Shown here in pieces: positions 25,485-35,392 of a stretch of DNA of 64,000 nt; positions within the stretch are counted from its first letter, which is position 1, and every line of letters begins with the position of its first letter. The stretch is from CAZFER01 sp964517495 (GTDB taxonomy: Bacteria; Hinthialibacterota; Hinthialibacteria; Hinthialibacterales; Hinthialibacteraceae). Where the stretch lies: positions 18,677 to 82,676 of the forward strand of contig CAZFER010000020.1 in NCBI GenBank assembly GCA_964517495.1, written 5' to 3'. Below the pieces are notes generated by a model. It worked only from the letters and a program-made list of their open reading frames with translations. It was not told the DNA's origin and ran no database searches. The position numbers were made by a program, and so were the translations under genes.

Positions 25485-26300
25485 TTATTCATCGGGATGG
25501 GATCCATTGCTCACTTCCAGAGCCATTAAAGTTAAGTCATCATGATCCCACGAACCTTCCGTATAATCGTGTAAATCAGTCAGGATCATGTTTTTGACCA
25601 CAGGGAGTTCCAAATCTCCATATTCATTCAATAGATCCAACAGGCGGGTTTCACCGTACAGTTGCTTCTCCTTGTTGATCCCTTCGGTGACTCCATCTGT
25701 GTAAAGAAACAGACGGTCGCCTGGCGAAAGTTTAATTTCGGTTTGGTCGTAATGAGTATCTTCTATGATACCCAAAGGGAGATTGGATGCCCCTTCTGTG
25801 TTTTCAAGACTGGCAGGATGCCATTCTTTTTCATCCTTGCGTTTTATATAAATGGGAGGATGGCCAGCATAAGAGAAATACAGATGGTTTTTGTTTCGAT
25901 AGAATGCCACAACGGCCGCTGTGGTGATGGCCTCAAATCCACGTGAACACAGTTTTGAGTTCAATTCTGTTAACACACTATTCCCATCGAGGCAATTCAT
26001 TCTTTTTACCAATGAATCGTATACCCAGCAACTTACATGGCTAACATCTTCGCCATGACCAACCACATCGGCTATGGCGATCCGAGTTAACATATCATGG
26101 CCACACACGCTGAAGTAATAGATATCGCCTCCCTTGCCTCCATTGCATGCACTGGAATATAAACTGGCAGTTAGCGAACCAGTCTTTACGTCAAGGTTTG
26201 CGTTTTTGATACCGCCCCAGATGGTGGAACATCCGACTGTGTGTTTTTGCACTTCTTTCATTGATCCCTCTTGAAGTTGTCTGTCCAAATCAATAATCAT
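25485..26300 (-). CDS. SpoIIE/PP2C-type serine phosphatase
   Basis: A 271-residue protein made of one SpoIIE (PPM) phosphatase domain with all metal-binding signatures: GGDIYY, IADVVGHGEDVS, YTDGVTEG and DDLTLMALE. Members dephosphorylate anti-sigma-factor antagonists or act in partner-switching and stress control. It has no sensor (PAS, GAF, HAMP) or receiver domain attached, so input must come through a partner. The first ATG (26300) has only a purine-rich AAGAAAAG upstream; an ATG 13 codons in has GAGGGA and could be the real start. No anti-sigma factor genes are adjacent. Confidence 0.92.
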   Translation of the reverse strand: MIIDLDRQLQEGSMKEVQKHTVGCSTIWGGIKNANLDVKTGSLTASLYSSACNGGKGGDIYYFSVCGHDMLTRIAIADVVGHGEDVSHVSCWVYDSLVKRMNCLDGNSVLTELNSKLCSRGFEAITTAAVVAFYRNKNHLYFSYAGHPPIYIKRKDEKEWHPASLENTEGASNLPLGIIEDTHYDQTEIKLSPGDRLFLYTDGVTEGINKEKQLYGETRLLDLLNEYGDLELPVVKNMILTDLHDYTEGSWDHDDLTLMALEVSNGSHPDE

Positions 26301-26401
26301 AAATTTCTTTTCTTGTTAAATCCTTAAAGAGTTACGTAAATATATATTGTACTTGTTTTAATTAAAAATGGCACTGGGTTTGAAACGTTTTTCTCTACCT
26401 T

Positions 26402-27517
26402 TTATTGAAGGGCTGGATTGGCTTCAACCAAAATTGGGAATTTCCCTCGATAGTCGGGATGATCGGGAATAGTGGCGTTGATTTCGAGGTGCCAGTCGTA
26501 GCGATAAGATCTTTTATGTTGAGAACCCGGTTTTTTATCAGCTGGAATAGAAATAGTTTGCGGTAAATTGATCAATTCACCCGCTCGGGCGTTATGGTTA
26601 TCAAGCAATGGGTATTTTTGTTCGTAATGGGTATCTTTTCGGGTTGATTTCCCGCTTTTGTATTTGTGAATACATTTTAGTGAAAGGGTTAAATTTTGGA
26701 TATAGATATTCTGATAAATAGTCCAGTTTATGGTTACGTTTAGATCTGTACCAAGAAAGAAACGTTCCTGGTCTACAAACAGCTGTGTATCGGAAAAGCC
26801 TTCACTCATTCGCTTGTAATAAAACCATCCAACCAAAAGAAGGAAGCCAATCACAAAGTAAATGGAAAAAACGACGATCTCAGTTATGCCAAAAGAATAC
26901 GAAGTGACATAGGCATAATGTCCACACGCTAAACAGCCTATAACAAACCAGAATAGAAATGTGATTATAAGGCCTTTTTTTATAGATGCGATTGGGAGGG
27001 ATGGCTTAATTTCAAACCCGTGGGTAGAAGATGGGATTGGTTTTTTATCTGTATTCCCGCTCCGGATTCCGGCCGATGCCCATCCGGCAACACAGAGGAA
27101 TAGGACAGGGAAAAGTATGAAGATATAAGGAAGAATACTGTACTTTTTAATCAGAAAAGCCTGGCTTGGATTTTCTGGATTATAAAATCCTTCAGCTGTT
27201 TCTTCCGGTTCAAATTGATCCAATATCCTTTGTGCCTGGGAGCGGGGGCCACTGATTTTGATTGGAAAAACGTTGCTTGATTCATATGTTTTACCATCAA
27301 TTGTGTATGAATAAGTGATCTCGGCTCGATAGGTTGTGCCAGATTCACCAGAATCAGAACGTATTAAGCGTTCAGACAGGATATTTACCTCGATGGGTTG
27401 GTAAGTCATAATTTTATGTTGTTGCTGCAAGCTCAAAGATATTCCTAGACCCATAAAGATTAAGGGAATAATAAAGAAGGGGATTAATACCAATGAAGAA
27501 GTGAATTTTGAAATCAT
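26402..27517 (-). CDS. DUF3592-domain membrane protein
   Basis: The frame extends upstream into the MFS gene, but the ATG at 27517, five bases after the MFS stop, gives a protein beginning MISKFTSSLVLIPFF with a membrane helix (371 residues). A DUF3592-like extracytoplasmic domain follows, seen in TYRAEITYSYTIDGKTYESS and GFYNPENPSQAFL, which is the characteristic pair of this family. Several more helices (~150-260) and a β-rich tail follow. The function of DUF3592 proteins is unknown; they are often found in pairs of membrane helices around a small β domain. It is the last gene of the leftward operon with the MFS transporter and glycosyltransferase. Confidence 0.75.
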   Translation of the reverse strand: MISKFTSSLVLIPFFIIPLIFMGLGISLSLQQQHKIMTYQPIEVNILSERLIRSDSGESGTTYRAEITYSYTIDGKTYESSNVFPIKISGPRSQAQRILDQFEPEETAEGFYNPENPSQAFLIKKYSILPYIFILFPVLFLCVAGWASAGIRSGNTDKKPIPSSTHGFEIKPSLPIASIKKGLIITFLFWFVIGCLACGHYAYVTSYSFGITEIVVFSIYFVIGFLLLVGWFYYKRMSEGFSDTQLFVDQERFFLGTDLNVTINWTIYQNIYIQNLTLSLKCIHKYKSGKSTRKDTHYEQKYPLLDNHNARAGELINLPQTISIPADKKPGSQHKRSYRYDWHLEINATIPDHPDYRGKFPILVEANPALQ

Positions 27518-27522
27518 ATGAC

Positions 27523-28713
27523 TCACGCTTTTCCTCTGTTTTTTCTTATTGTTTGCATAATAACCCCTACGGCAAAATAGGGCAAAATGCAACTTAATAG
27601 AAAAACGATCCCGAAGCCCAGATGTGACGCAATAATTCCCATACAAAATGAATTGATGGCATTTCCTGCATCCATTACGCCAGTTACAAACGCCATAGCG
27701 CTGCCGCGAAGGTTTTCGGGTGAGAGGCTATAACCCAAGGCGGTTACCGCGGGGAAACAAAGGCCATGGCCAAAACCGCACAAGGCTCCTGAAAAGATGA
27801 TCCATAAGAGCGTGTGGGAGAAAAAGACAATCAATAAACCGCTGGCATAGCAGATGAAACCTGGAATGAGGACATATCGATAACCAAACCGGTCACCCCA
27901 ATGTCGACCGCATAACCTGACTGTCACACCGCAAATGGAGAATGCTGTAAAAAACAAACTGAAATTGGTAATTGATCGTTCCTCAGCTAAAGGCGCCAGG
28001 AATGAACTCATGGTTGAGTATGCAACCGCGACGGCCAAGGCATAAAGAGAGACCAAGAGAAAATTGGGTTTAATAAATAATCGAAACATTTGTAAGAAAT
28101 TAATAGAGCCTATCGCGATGGATTGCTTAGGCATTTGAAATGTTGATATTAGAAGAAAGGCTGAGATGCTAATCGCCGTCATAGTCAAAAAAAAGACGGA
28201 GAAACCGTAATGACGTAAGATTGTTTCTCCAATAAAGGGGGCCATAGCATTGGAAGCCATCCCAGAAAGACCATACATGGCAATGGCTTCATTGCGCCGA
28301 TTGGGTGGGGCGGTTTGACCGGCCATGGTAAAAAAGGCAGACATATGGGCACCCCAGCCAAAGCCTTGAATCACCCGGAGAATCCAGACAAGTAGGGATA
28401 ATCCCTGGCCCAATAAAAAATAATATCCCAAACAGGGCATACCCAACCCTAGGCTGGCAAGGATCATCACCGGTTTTGCACCCAGGCGGTCAATCATAAA
28501 ACCAATCAGAGGACGGGTGGCGACCCCTGCGATGGGGAGCATGGCCATAAATAATCCAATGGTTTGGGCATCTCCTCCACTGTGGGTGACATAAAGTGGG
28601 AAGAGGGCATTGTTGGTGAAGATACAACCCATCAAAAAATTATAGAAAAAACCGATGAAAAACCTCGGTGTATAAAGGTGCTCAGTGTTTGATAACGTTT
28701 CAGTGGAATTCAT
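27523..28713 (-). CDS. Major facilitator superfamily transporter
   Basis: A 396-residue protein with twelve predicted membrane helices in two halves. The MFS loop motif between helices 2 and 3 is visible (RPLIGFMIDRLGAKPVM), as is its second-half counterpart (RLCGRHWGDRFGYRYV). It overlaps the upstream glycosyltransferase by four bases (ATGA) and leads into the DUF3592 gene, so it is one operon. Such transporters move sugars, drugs or small metabolites using the proton gradient. Context with the GH-A enzyme suggests export or uptake of a sugar-type compound, but the substrate cannot be told. Confidence 0.93.
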   Translation of the reverse strand: MNSTETLSNTEHLYTPRFFIGFFYNFLMGCIFTNNALFPLYVTHSGGDAQTIGLFMAMLPIAGVATRPLIGFMIDRLGAKPVMILASLGLGMPCLGYYFLLGQGLSLLVWILRVIQGFGWGAHMSAFFTMAGQTAPPNRRNEAIAMYGLSGMASNAMAPFIGETILRHYGFSVFFLTMTAISISAFLLISTFQMPKQSIAIGSINFLQMFRLFIKPNFLLVSLYALAVAVAYSTMSSFLAPLAEERSITNFSLFFTAFSICGVTVRLCGRHWGDRFGYRYVLIPGFICYASGLLIVFFSHTLLWIIFSGALCGFGHGLCFPAVTALGYSLSPENLRGSAMAFVTGVMDAGNAINSFCMGIIASHLGFGIVFLLSCILPYFAVGVIMQTIRKNRGKA

Positions 28714-29447
28714 TTTCGGCGTTCGTACCAGATTTTGAGATAATGACGATTTTTAAGAGTTCGAAATGGTGAGATGAAAAGCCTTAAAAAGAAGGCTGCA
28801 TGTTCATAAAAGGTGAATTGGTAGACTTTTCGCGGAGAAGTTGAGACGGAATGTTTTAGAATTATCACCCTTCCCAAAGGCTTTAATTTACGGGCTAAAT
28901 GCAATTCCTCCGAAACATAATATTCTTCATCAAATCCCTTTACGGAGAGGAAGGCATCGTGTCGAACGAAGAAAAATGAACCTGCAGGCAAGTGAAAGCA
29001 TTTTGATATGGTATTCCACACATGGGATAGAAAATTTGCGGTGAAGGGCACTTTTCCATTCCAGCCCACGGGAGCGCCTCCGGCGATCACATTTTGGGTC
29101 AGGGTATTTTTTAATTCCACCATCAGCTCATTGCTGACTAGCGTGTCGGCATCCAGGAAGAGCAAATAATCCCCGTTTGCATGGGATGCACCTGCGTTAC
29201 GCGTGGCTCCAATATTGCGTTTTCCTGAGGTTACAACTTTAGCCCCCATTTTTTGTGCAATAGACGCTGTCTGGTCAGTGGATTCATCGTCGGCAACAAT
29301 GATTTCGCATGAATCCAAGCCAGCGTGATTGAGCGCGTCATTCAACCTTTCCAGCGTGGAGCCTATGTATTCGGCTTCATTATAAGCCGGTATAATGACG
29401 GATAATAACACGTCTGTTCTCGCCTTCATTAATTTGGTAATAGACAT
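28710..29447 (-). CDS. Glycosyltransferase family 2
   Basis: A 245-residue GT-A enzyme. It has the family start LLSVIIPAYNEAEYIGSTLERL, the nucleotide-binding EIIVADDESTDQT and the metal-binding DXD-like LFLDADT. GPLGRVIILKHSV-like C-terminal segments follow, with hydrophobic helices near the end (~220-235). GT2 enzymes of this size resemble the TIGR04283-type sugar transferases linked to polyprenol sugars. The start codon lies 12 bases beyond the GH-A gene stop, so it is co-transcribed and translationally close to it, and it overlaps the MFS gene by four bases. Confidence 0.92.
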   Translation of the reverse strand: MSITKLMKARTDVLLSVIIPAYNEAEYIGSTLERLNDALNHAGLDSCEIIVADDESTDQTASIAQKMGAKVVTSGKRNIGATRNAGASHANGDYLLFLDADTLVSNELMVELKNTLTQNVIAGGAPVGWNGKVPFTANFLSHVWNTISKCFHLPAGSFFFVRHDAFLSVKGFDEEYYVSEELHLARKLKPLGRVIILKHSVSTSPRKVYQFTFYEHAAFFLRLFISPFRTLKNRHYLKIWYERRK

Positions 29448-29459
29448 GAATTGTAGGAG

Positions 29460-32405
29460 CTATTGATTATTTCGTAAGCCCGGAACCTTGCCGGCCTCAA
29501 TGATCTGCCAATATCGTTCTTTGACTTGATCGTATATTCCATAGAGTCCCCGGGCATCGGCATCGCGATCGATTTCGATCCAGTCGGTGGGTTCGGGTAT
29601 CGTCCGTTTTGATAAAATGTCTTCTGCGTAACGGCGAATAACTTTGGTGACTGGCCGGTCGGTACCATCGGGATTGATGATGCCGTAATCGGATTTTTCA
29701 TTGTAGCGGAAGCCACCGGGATACCACCACCAGACCACGCCATTGGAGAAGGATTTAAGCACCATTTTATAAAAGTTTGAGTAAAACTCAGCTTGAAATT
29801 CCAGGCGTTCCGGATCGGTTTGCATGGTTTGATTGTTCCAGGCATGCACGCCGGCTTCCGCCCACAGGACTGGTTTTTTAGGGGCGCAATACCTTGCATA
29901 GCTGACGGTAAACATTCCCGGTTTTATTCGCTCCCAATCGCCAATACGTCCGTATCCTTCAGGAGACAGAAAGTCCATGCATCGTGAGACGCCTCTAAAG
30001 TCATAGGGCATTTTCCTGGCCCCTAAATAGGTCGGATCACCAGTGACCGTCATACGAAAACTGATGAGATGATTGGGATCGATACGCCGCAGAAAATCGG
30101 CAGCCGCTTGATAATGAGCATGTACCAATTCATCCACAAATCTTCGATAGTCTGCAACCATTTTGCGATGTGGGCCATCCTTACTCAAATGCGAAAAGGT
30201 GGGGCAGGAGACTTTTCCTGAATAAAGGGGAGCGGGATAATTCCATGCGTTTTCCGCTTTTTTGATTGAGCCATATTGATCGACCAGCCATTCACGCCAT
30301 TCCCAGTCATATTGGCGGCGCTGTTCCACTGTTCCAAAAAAGGGCTCCCAGGCGATATCATAGGCATAAATGGTATCATTTTCCCAGAGCTGGTTTTGCC
30401 GTAGAATTTCATCCCACCAATCCTGGTCATAATTCATGGGTGTTCCTGGCCGTATGGACAGGTTGACCTTTAAGCCGAGTTCTTGGCAGCGGTGAAGAAA
30501 ATCAATCAAGTTATTAGCCTCTATGGAGCGATGGTAAATGAATATGGAAACGGAGTTTAAGCCCATATCACGGCATCGTTCCAAATCACGTTGAATGAAT
30601 TCAGGATCATAGGCGCTTCGTCCCAGCCAAAACTCGAAGTCGGGATAATTGTCAAGTGCGATACCGGTTGAAGGCATGTAATTGACACCATGCACATACC
30701 ATTTTTTCCCGTCTAAATAAAAATTACCATCTCGAACACTTACGAATGATTGTTGGTCTTTTGGCTTTGGATTGTATATATGAATTTGATGGGTGATTTG
30801 ATCAATGGGTATGTCATCTTTGATTAACTGAACGTTGATAGAAAACTGATCACCCTGACGAGGTAAACGAATCGCTCGGGTGATGGAACCGATCTGGCCA
30901 GCGGGAAGATTAACCGGTTGAATGACCCGTTTGAAAGGGAGGGATTCATCTTTTGCTGTAAGTTCGAATTGCAGAGTTAATTCGTTCAAGTCATTGCGGG
31001 ACAGGTTGGCCAATGTGGCGCCAATCGTTACCGGTTGACCAGGCCGGTAGGTAAAAAATTCTGTGCCTGCTTCAACAAAAAATACACCACGGGCCATTTG
31101 CTTGATGGTTTGCTTTATTGTTTGAATGACGGAGGAATTTTGATACCATTCCCAGTCCTGGATAGAATAGGTTGCTCTTTGACTGTTTTTATATTTTCCA
31201 CTGAAATTAACGAAAAGGGACGCCGGCGAACCTCGCCATTCATTGCGCCAACCGGTGGCGTCAATCAGGCGAATCCAGCGTTGATCCCGCTGTTTGTTAT
31301 ATCCTTTGCCTGTTGGTCTGGGATGATGGCTGGTGATGTGTGTAGCATGAGGCACGGTTTCTTTTGCCAGTTTAAGGAGGCGGCGAGGTACCAACTGAGC
31401 CGTATCATTGAGCGGATAATATTTGAAATGAGGGGATAATCCTTCAATAACGGGTGGATTTTGTTGGATGGGATGAAAATCACCGAATGGATTAGGGGCA
31501 GTGCCAATATCGTCGATGTAATATTCGTATTCACCTCCTCGGGGGCCGGTGTGAGTCCAAGCAACACCGATTTGAAACTGGTTGGCGTTTTTGGGATTGA
31601 AGCAGTCATTCTCGCCACCACGATGGGGTACTGATTCCCAGTAATCGAAATCGTGTGGAGTTAATACCACTCGCTGCCATATATTGGATACAGGGAAAGT
31701 GGCAATCCATCGCGAGCCGTCTTTTTCCTTCCATTCAAAACTCAATGTTCGTGTTTCGCCTACTCCTTTTGCATAGAACGTGGTAAGTGTATGGTCAACT
31801 GGAAAGGGATTATTTAGGACAGGCGAGGAATAAGTATCCCAACCCGCCAGCTGGTTGATATGAGTATGGAAAACATGATCGTTATCTTCCTTAATGATTT
31901 CATTTACGGTTTTCGCTTTCGGTGTATTGCTGTGCCGGGTCCAGCCATCCAAGGTTTGATTTTCGAAGTCGAATAATACATGTTCTGTGGGTTGTTTCGT
32001 AAGTTGCTTACGCCACTTGTTTTCTGTCAGCCATTGGTCGTTGTGCTTCCAGGCTAACTGAGTAAATGCGGGGGCAGACAAGGCCATCACATCACCACCT
32101 TCTTTGACGAACTGGTGGATGGTATCCATACTTTTGGCGGGCAGGTAACCAGCTGAAGGAAGCATAAGCATATCAATATTTTGGCTATTCATGGTGGCTG
32201 GATTAATAATTGCGTCAGCGTTGATGAGTTGCATGTCAAAACCTTCATCCAACAATGTTGAAACGAGGTTTAACGCTAATTCAGGATGATGGCCGGGGAG
32301 ATCATCCAAAAATACCGCGATACGGTACGCACCTTGGCTAAAGGTGTGGGAAGATGAAAGTAACAGAATGAGACATGCGATAAAGATGATTCGTATTTTA
32401 TTCAT
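29460..32405 (-). CDS. Secreted GH-A clan glycoside hydrolase with N-terminal GATase-like domain
   Basis: A 981-residue protein with a signal peptide (cut near TFSQ). The N-terminal ~130 residues (RIAVFLDDLPGHHP, DMLMLPSAGYLPAK, EGGDVMALSAPAF) resemble a glutamine-amidotransferase/DUF4159-like Rossmann domain. A carbohydrate-binding β-sandwich follows (~150-300), then a (β/α)8 hydrolase from ~560. E687 (AWEPFFG) is the expected acid/base and E850 (LWAEAGV) the nucleophile, the clan GH-A arrangement used by GH2, GH5 and GH42 enzymes. The architecture suggests removal of β-linked sugars from an extracellular polysaccharide. It starts the leftward operon with GT2, MFS and DUF3592. The specific GH family is not certain. 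Confidence 0.8.
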   Translation of the reverse strand: MNKIRIIFIACLILLLSSSHTFSQGAYRIAVFLDDLPGHHPELALNLVSTLLDEGFDMQLINADAIINPATMNSQNIDMLMLPSAGYLPAKSMDTIHQFVKEGGDVMALSAPAFTQLAWKHNDQWLTENKWRKQLTKQPTEHVLFDFENQTLDGWTRHSNTPKAKTVNEIIKEDNDHVFHTHINQLAGWDTYSSPVLNNPFPVDHTLTTFYAKGVGETRTLSFEWKEKDGSRWIATFPVSNIWQRVVLTPHDFDYWESVPHRGGENDCFNPKNANQFQIGVAWTHTGPRGGEYEYYIDDIGTAPNPFGDFHPIQQNPPVIEGLSPHFKYYPLNDTAQLVPRRLLKLAKETVPHATHITSHHPRPTGKGYNKQRDQRWIRLIDATGWRNEWRGSPASLFVNFSGKYKNSQRATYSIQDWEWYQNSSVIQTIKQTIKQMARGVFFVEAGTEFFTYRPGQPVTIGATLANLSRNDLNELTLQFELTAKDESLPFKRVIQPVNLPAGQIGSITRAIRLPRQGDQFSINVQLIKDDIPIDQITHQIHIYNPKPKDQQSFVSVRDGNFYLDGKKWYVHGVNYMPSTGIALDNYPDFEFWLGRSAYDPEFIQRDLERCRDMGLNSVSIFIYHRSIEANNLIDFLHRCQELGLKVNLSIRPGTPMNYDQDWWDEILRQNQLWENDTIYAYDIAWEPFFGTVEQRRQYDWEWREWLVDQYGSIKKAENAWNYPAPLYSGKVSCPTFSHLSKDGPHRKMVADYRRFVDELVHAHYQAAADFLRRIDPNHLISFRMTVTGDPTYLGARKMPYDFRGVSRCMDFLSPEGYGRIGDWERIKPGMFTVSYARYCAPKKPVLWAEAGVHAWNNQTMQTDPERLEFQAEFYSNFYKMVLKSFSNGVVWWWYPGGFRYNEKSDYGIINPDGTDRPVTKVIRRYAEDILSKRTIPEPTDWIEIDRDADARGLYGIYDQVKERYWQIIEAGKVPGLRNNQ

Positions 32406-32530
32406 TGTTCTGATCTTATGTGCATCAAGTTAATGTTGAATGTCTATAGACGAAATTTTTCTGTCTTGTTTATGATTGTATTAAAGCATGTTTTCTCTGT
32501 AAATTGGATTGGATTCACAATTTTCGTAAA

Positions 32531-32563
32531 GAAAAAAGGGCACAGTCGTTTCTGCGCCCTTTT
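32531..32563 (-). terminator. Rho-independent terminator downstream of hisI
   Basis: A near-perfect stem (AAAAGGGC plus CAG at 32534-32545, CTG plus GCCCTTTT at 32552-32563, one mismatch) with a 6-base loop; on the minus strand it is followed by a T-run. It lies just beyond the hisI stop. Confidence 0.8.
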
Positions 32564-32584
32564 AAACTTTTTAGTCAATATGAA

Positions 32585-33079
32585 TTAAAGTTTAGTCGGG
32601 TTGGGGGCGTCACCATAAACTTCTTTGGGATCAAACACTTTTTCGTTATCGGTGTAAACCAGTTTCATTGGATTACCCAAACCTTGTTGTTTGGCTTCAT
32701 CAGCAACAGGAATGCGGCGGTAAAAGCAGGAGCGATAGCCGACATGGCAGCTGGCTCCGCCGACGACCTCGACACGCATCCAGATAGTATCCTGATCATC
32801 ATCAATCAATAATTCACGTACCTTCTGTACAAGACCGCTGGTGGCCCCTTTATGCCACAAAACCTGTCGGCTGCGGCTCCAATATACCGCTTCGCCCAGT
32901 TCAATGGTTTTAGCAAGGGCTTCGCGATTCATATAGGCGTGCATCAACACTTCGCCGCTTTCATAATCAGTGGTTACCACGGGAATTAAACCGTCTTCAT
33001 CAAACTTAGGGGCCAGGGTGTCGCCTTCTTCCACTTGCTCGACACTGTTTCGTTCTGCGTACAGATTTTCGTAACTCAT
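32585..33079 (-). CDS. hisI: Phosphoribosyl-AMP cyclohydrolase
   Basis: A 164-residue protein that opens the adenine ring of phosphoribosyl-AMP in the third step of histidine synthesis. The HisI signature is clear: YWSRSRQVLWHKGATSG, the acidic DDDQDTIWMRV and GGASCHVGYRSCFY, whose Cys and Asp residues bind zinc and magnesium. It lacks the fused HisE pyrophosphohydrolase half, so hisE is probably elsewhere. An N-terminal ~25-residue extension rich in Glu precedes the domain. It is a single gene with GGAG nine bases before its ATG and a terminator after it. No other his genes are in the window. Confidence 0.97.
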   Translation of the reverse strand: MSYENLYAERNSVEQVEEGDTLAPKFDEDGLIPVVTTDYESGEVLMHAYMNREALAKTIELGEAVYWSRSRQVLWHKGATSGLVQKVRELLIDDDQDTIWMRVEVVGGASCHVGYRSCFYRRIPVADEAKQQGLGNPMKLVYTDNEKVFDPKEVYGDAPNPTKL

Positions 33080-33257
33080 TCGTTAAAACTCCAATTTTTC
33101 AATGTGTTTTGGGGAATATGGTAGCATTTTATCTTAAAAAACAAGGTTGCGTAGGTGTGAATACCCTAAACACCTGATTTGTGAATGTGGCTATAGATTT
33201 TTTGGGGATGATCATTAAGAATAAAGAAAATTAAACTGGGGGAAGGAAAGATTCATC

Positions 33258-35342
33258 ATGAAACGATGCAATAAAATATTAAATCTTAACAAAGTTCTTT
33301 CACTTTTATTGAGTGTGTTTATCATCAATGGTTTATCCCTCCAAATGGTTTGGAGCGATGAAACGTTTTCTTTGTCCAATCAATGGTATTTTAAAACTGA
33401 TCCAACGGATAAGGGAATTGATGGTGAGTGGTTTGATCCTGCTATTAATCACACAGATTGGCAGCAGATCTTTGTCCCTCATACCTGGCAAACCGAATTG
33501 GGGTTGGAAGATTATTATGGATTTGCCTGGTATGCCAAAAAGGTAGCGACCAAACCTTCATGGCAAGGCAAACGAATCGAACTGGAATTCGATGCTGTTT
33601 ATCGAGATGCGCAGGTGTGGGTTAATGGAATCAAAGTGGGTGAGCATATCGGAAGTGGATGGACTCCGTTTTCTTTTGATTTAGCCAATGTATGGCGGTT
33701 AAATCAGACTAATGTCATCGTGTTGCGGGTGGATAACCGTTTTTCTGAAAATGCTATTCCGTATAAAAATTCATTCGATTGGGCGGCCGATGGGGGGATT
33801 ATTCGTAACGTCCGGTTACGAATTACACCACCTGTTTATATCAAAGACATTTTTGTGAATGCTGAACCGCGTGAGGATATGGGAGGGGCGTTTTGGCAGG
33901 CGGATATCAACCTGCGTCATGCAGATGAAAAATCATGGGTGGCTCGAATCTATGAACCCGGTGGCCGCCAATTAGTGATTAAAAAGGGGCAAATTGAAGA
34001 TTCTAATGATGATCAACAGACGGTAGAACTAAGCGGTATAATTAAAAAACCTAAACTGTGGCATTTTGATTATCCACACTTATATCGATTTCACTTTCAA
34101 ATAAAAGATGATCAAGGCGTTATCCATCAAAAAGAGACCACATTTGGAATTCGCAAGGTGGAAATGAAGGATGGATTGATTTATTTAAACAGTGAACCTA
34201 TGCGTCTGATGGGAGTGGAATGGATGCCGGGAAGTGATCCCCATCAAGGGATGGCTGAGGACCACGCCCTTATGCGCGAGGTGCTGACAGACATGAAACG
34301 GTTAAATTGCATTCTAACCCGTTTTCATTGGCAGCAGGATGATTTTGTGTTTGATTTTTGTGACCGGGAGGGAATGCTGGTGCAGGAAGAAATCCCCGCA
34401 TGGGGTGGCCGGACCATCCAAGGAGACCTTGAAACCATTCAAGCACAGCAAACCAAAGAAATGATTCATGCTCATTACAACCATCCATCTATTTATGCAT
34501 GGGGGGTTTGCAATGAAATTGGTGGGCAGCGACCTAAAGCTATAGAATTTATACGTCATGGTGTTGAATTAGCTCGTTCACTTGATCCAACACGGTTATT
34601 GACATATGCATCCAACACACTTCAAAGCACACCTGAAAAGGATGCTTCTCAATTCGTTGATTTTATTGAGTGGAATGATTATTACGAGAGTTGGTATGGT
34701 GGTTCATTGGAGGATTTATCCACTAATTTGCAGCGTATTCATGAGGCATATCCAAATAAATCATTAATTATCTCTGAGTATGGGTTGTGTGAATGTTCTC
34801 CCAAAAATCCATCCGGTGATGCGCGAAGAATAGAGATTCTCAAAACCCACACTGACCGTTATCGCGAATCAGGTGTTGTGGCTGGCGCTATCTTTTTTGA
34901 TTACAACGATTATCGCACTCATATCGGTGATAAAGGGCAAGGTTCGTTTCAGCAGCGAGTCCATGGGGTGGTTGATCTACTCAGAAATCGAAAACCATCC
35001 TGGGAGGCATTGCGCCGGGAAGCCTCACCCATTCGAACCCTGATTGTACATGAACCAGAGCAAGTTGGTGATAAAACCTACGCTGATGTGGAAATCAATA
35101 CCCGTTCGTTAGTCAATGATCTGCCGGCTTATACGTTGCGAGGGTATCAGTTGATTTGGACTGCCTATAATCAGCTTGATCAACCTATAGGAACAGGCAA
35201 AACCATTCTTCCCGAACTGGAGCCTGGCTCTCAACATATTGAACCTATTAACTGGGCTGCGTTTGATGGGCTGGTGCGTGTAAAAGCTGAAGTTTTTCGG
35301 CCTACAGGCTATTCCGTCCTGGATGCTCAATGGCAAAAATAG
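33258..35342 (+). CDS. Glycoside hydrolase family 2 (β-galactosidase/β-glucuronidase-like)
   Basis: A 694-residue secreted enzyme with a hydrophobic signal and a GGAAGGAA ribosome site. It has the GH2 order: sugar-binding jelly roll (WYFKTDPTDKGIDGEWFDP, AQVWVNGIKVGEH), immunoglobulin-like domain, then a (β/α)8 barrel. E420 (WGVCNEIGG) is the acid/base and E507 (LIISEYGL) the nucleophile. A C-terminal β-domain (~600-694) follows. The family hydrolyses terminal β-galactosides, β-glucuronides or β-mannosides; exact specificity is open. It stands alone and convergent to the CehA gene. Its position beside other glycan enzymes suggests a saccharide-utilisation region. Confidence 0.93.
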   Translation: MKRCNKILNLNKVLSLLLSVFIINGLSLQMVWSDETFSLSNQWYFKTDPTDKGIDGEWFDPAINHTDWQQIFVPHTWQTELGLEDYYGFAWYAKKVATKPSWQGKRIELEFDAVYRDAQVWVNGIKVGEHIGSGWTPFSFDLANVWRLNQTNVIVLRVDNRFSENAIPYKNSFDWAADGGIIRNVRLRITPPVYIKDIFVNAEPREDMGGAFWQADINLRHADEKSWVARIYEPGGRQLVIKKGQIEDSNDDQQTVELSGIIKKPKLWHFDYPHLYRFHFQIKDDQGVIHQKETTFGIRKVEMKDGLIYLNSEPMRLMGVEWMPGSDPHQGMAEDHALMREVLTDMKRLNCILTRFHWQQDDFVFDFCDREGMLVQEEIPAWGGRTIQGDLETIQAQQTKEMIHAHYNHPSIYAWGVCNEIGGQRPKAIEFIRHGVELARSLDPTRLLTYASNTLQSTPEKDASQFVDFIEWNDYYESWYGGSLEDLSTNLQRIHEAYPNKSLIISEYGLCECSPKNPSGDARRIEILKTHTDRYRESGVVAGAIFFDYNDYRTHIGDKGQGSFQQRVHGVVDLLRNRKPSWEALRREASPIRTLIVHEPEQVGDKTYADVEINTRSLVNDLPAYTLRGYQLIWTAYNQLDQPIGTGKTILPELEPGSQHIEPINWAAFDGLVRVKAEVFRPTGYSVLDAQWQK

Positions 35343-35392
35343 GAGAGCGAATATAACTCCCAAAAGTCTCTTTAGTAGAGAGTGTTCGAATC

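Noticed and set aside
26369..26384. A TGGCACT-N4-TTGAA stretch resembling a sigma-54 -24/-12 promoter on the plus strand
   Set aside because: It points into the end of a leftward gene, has no rightward gene downstream and departs from TTGC at the -12 element.
35365..35390. CTCT/AGAG small hairpin after the GH2 gene
   Set aside because: Four-base stem only and no T-run.
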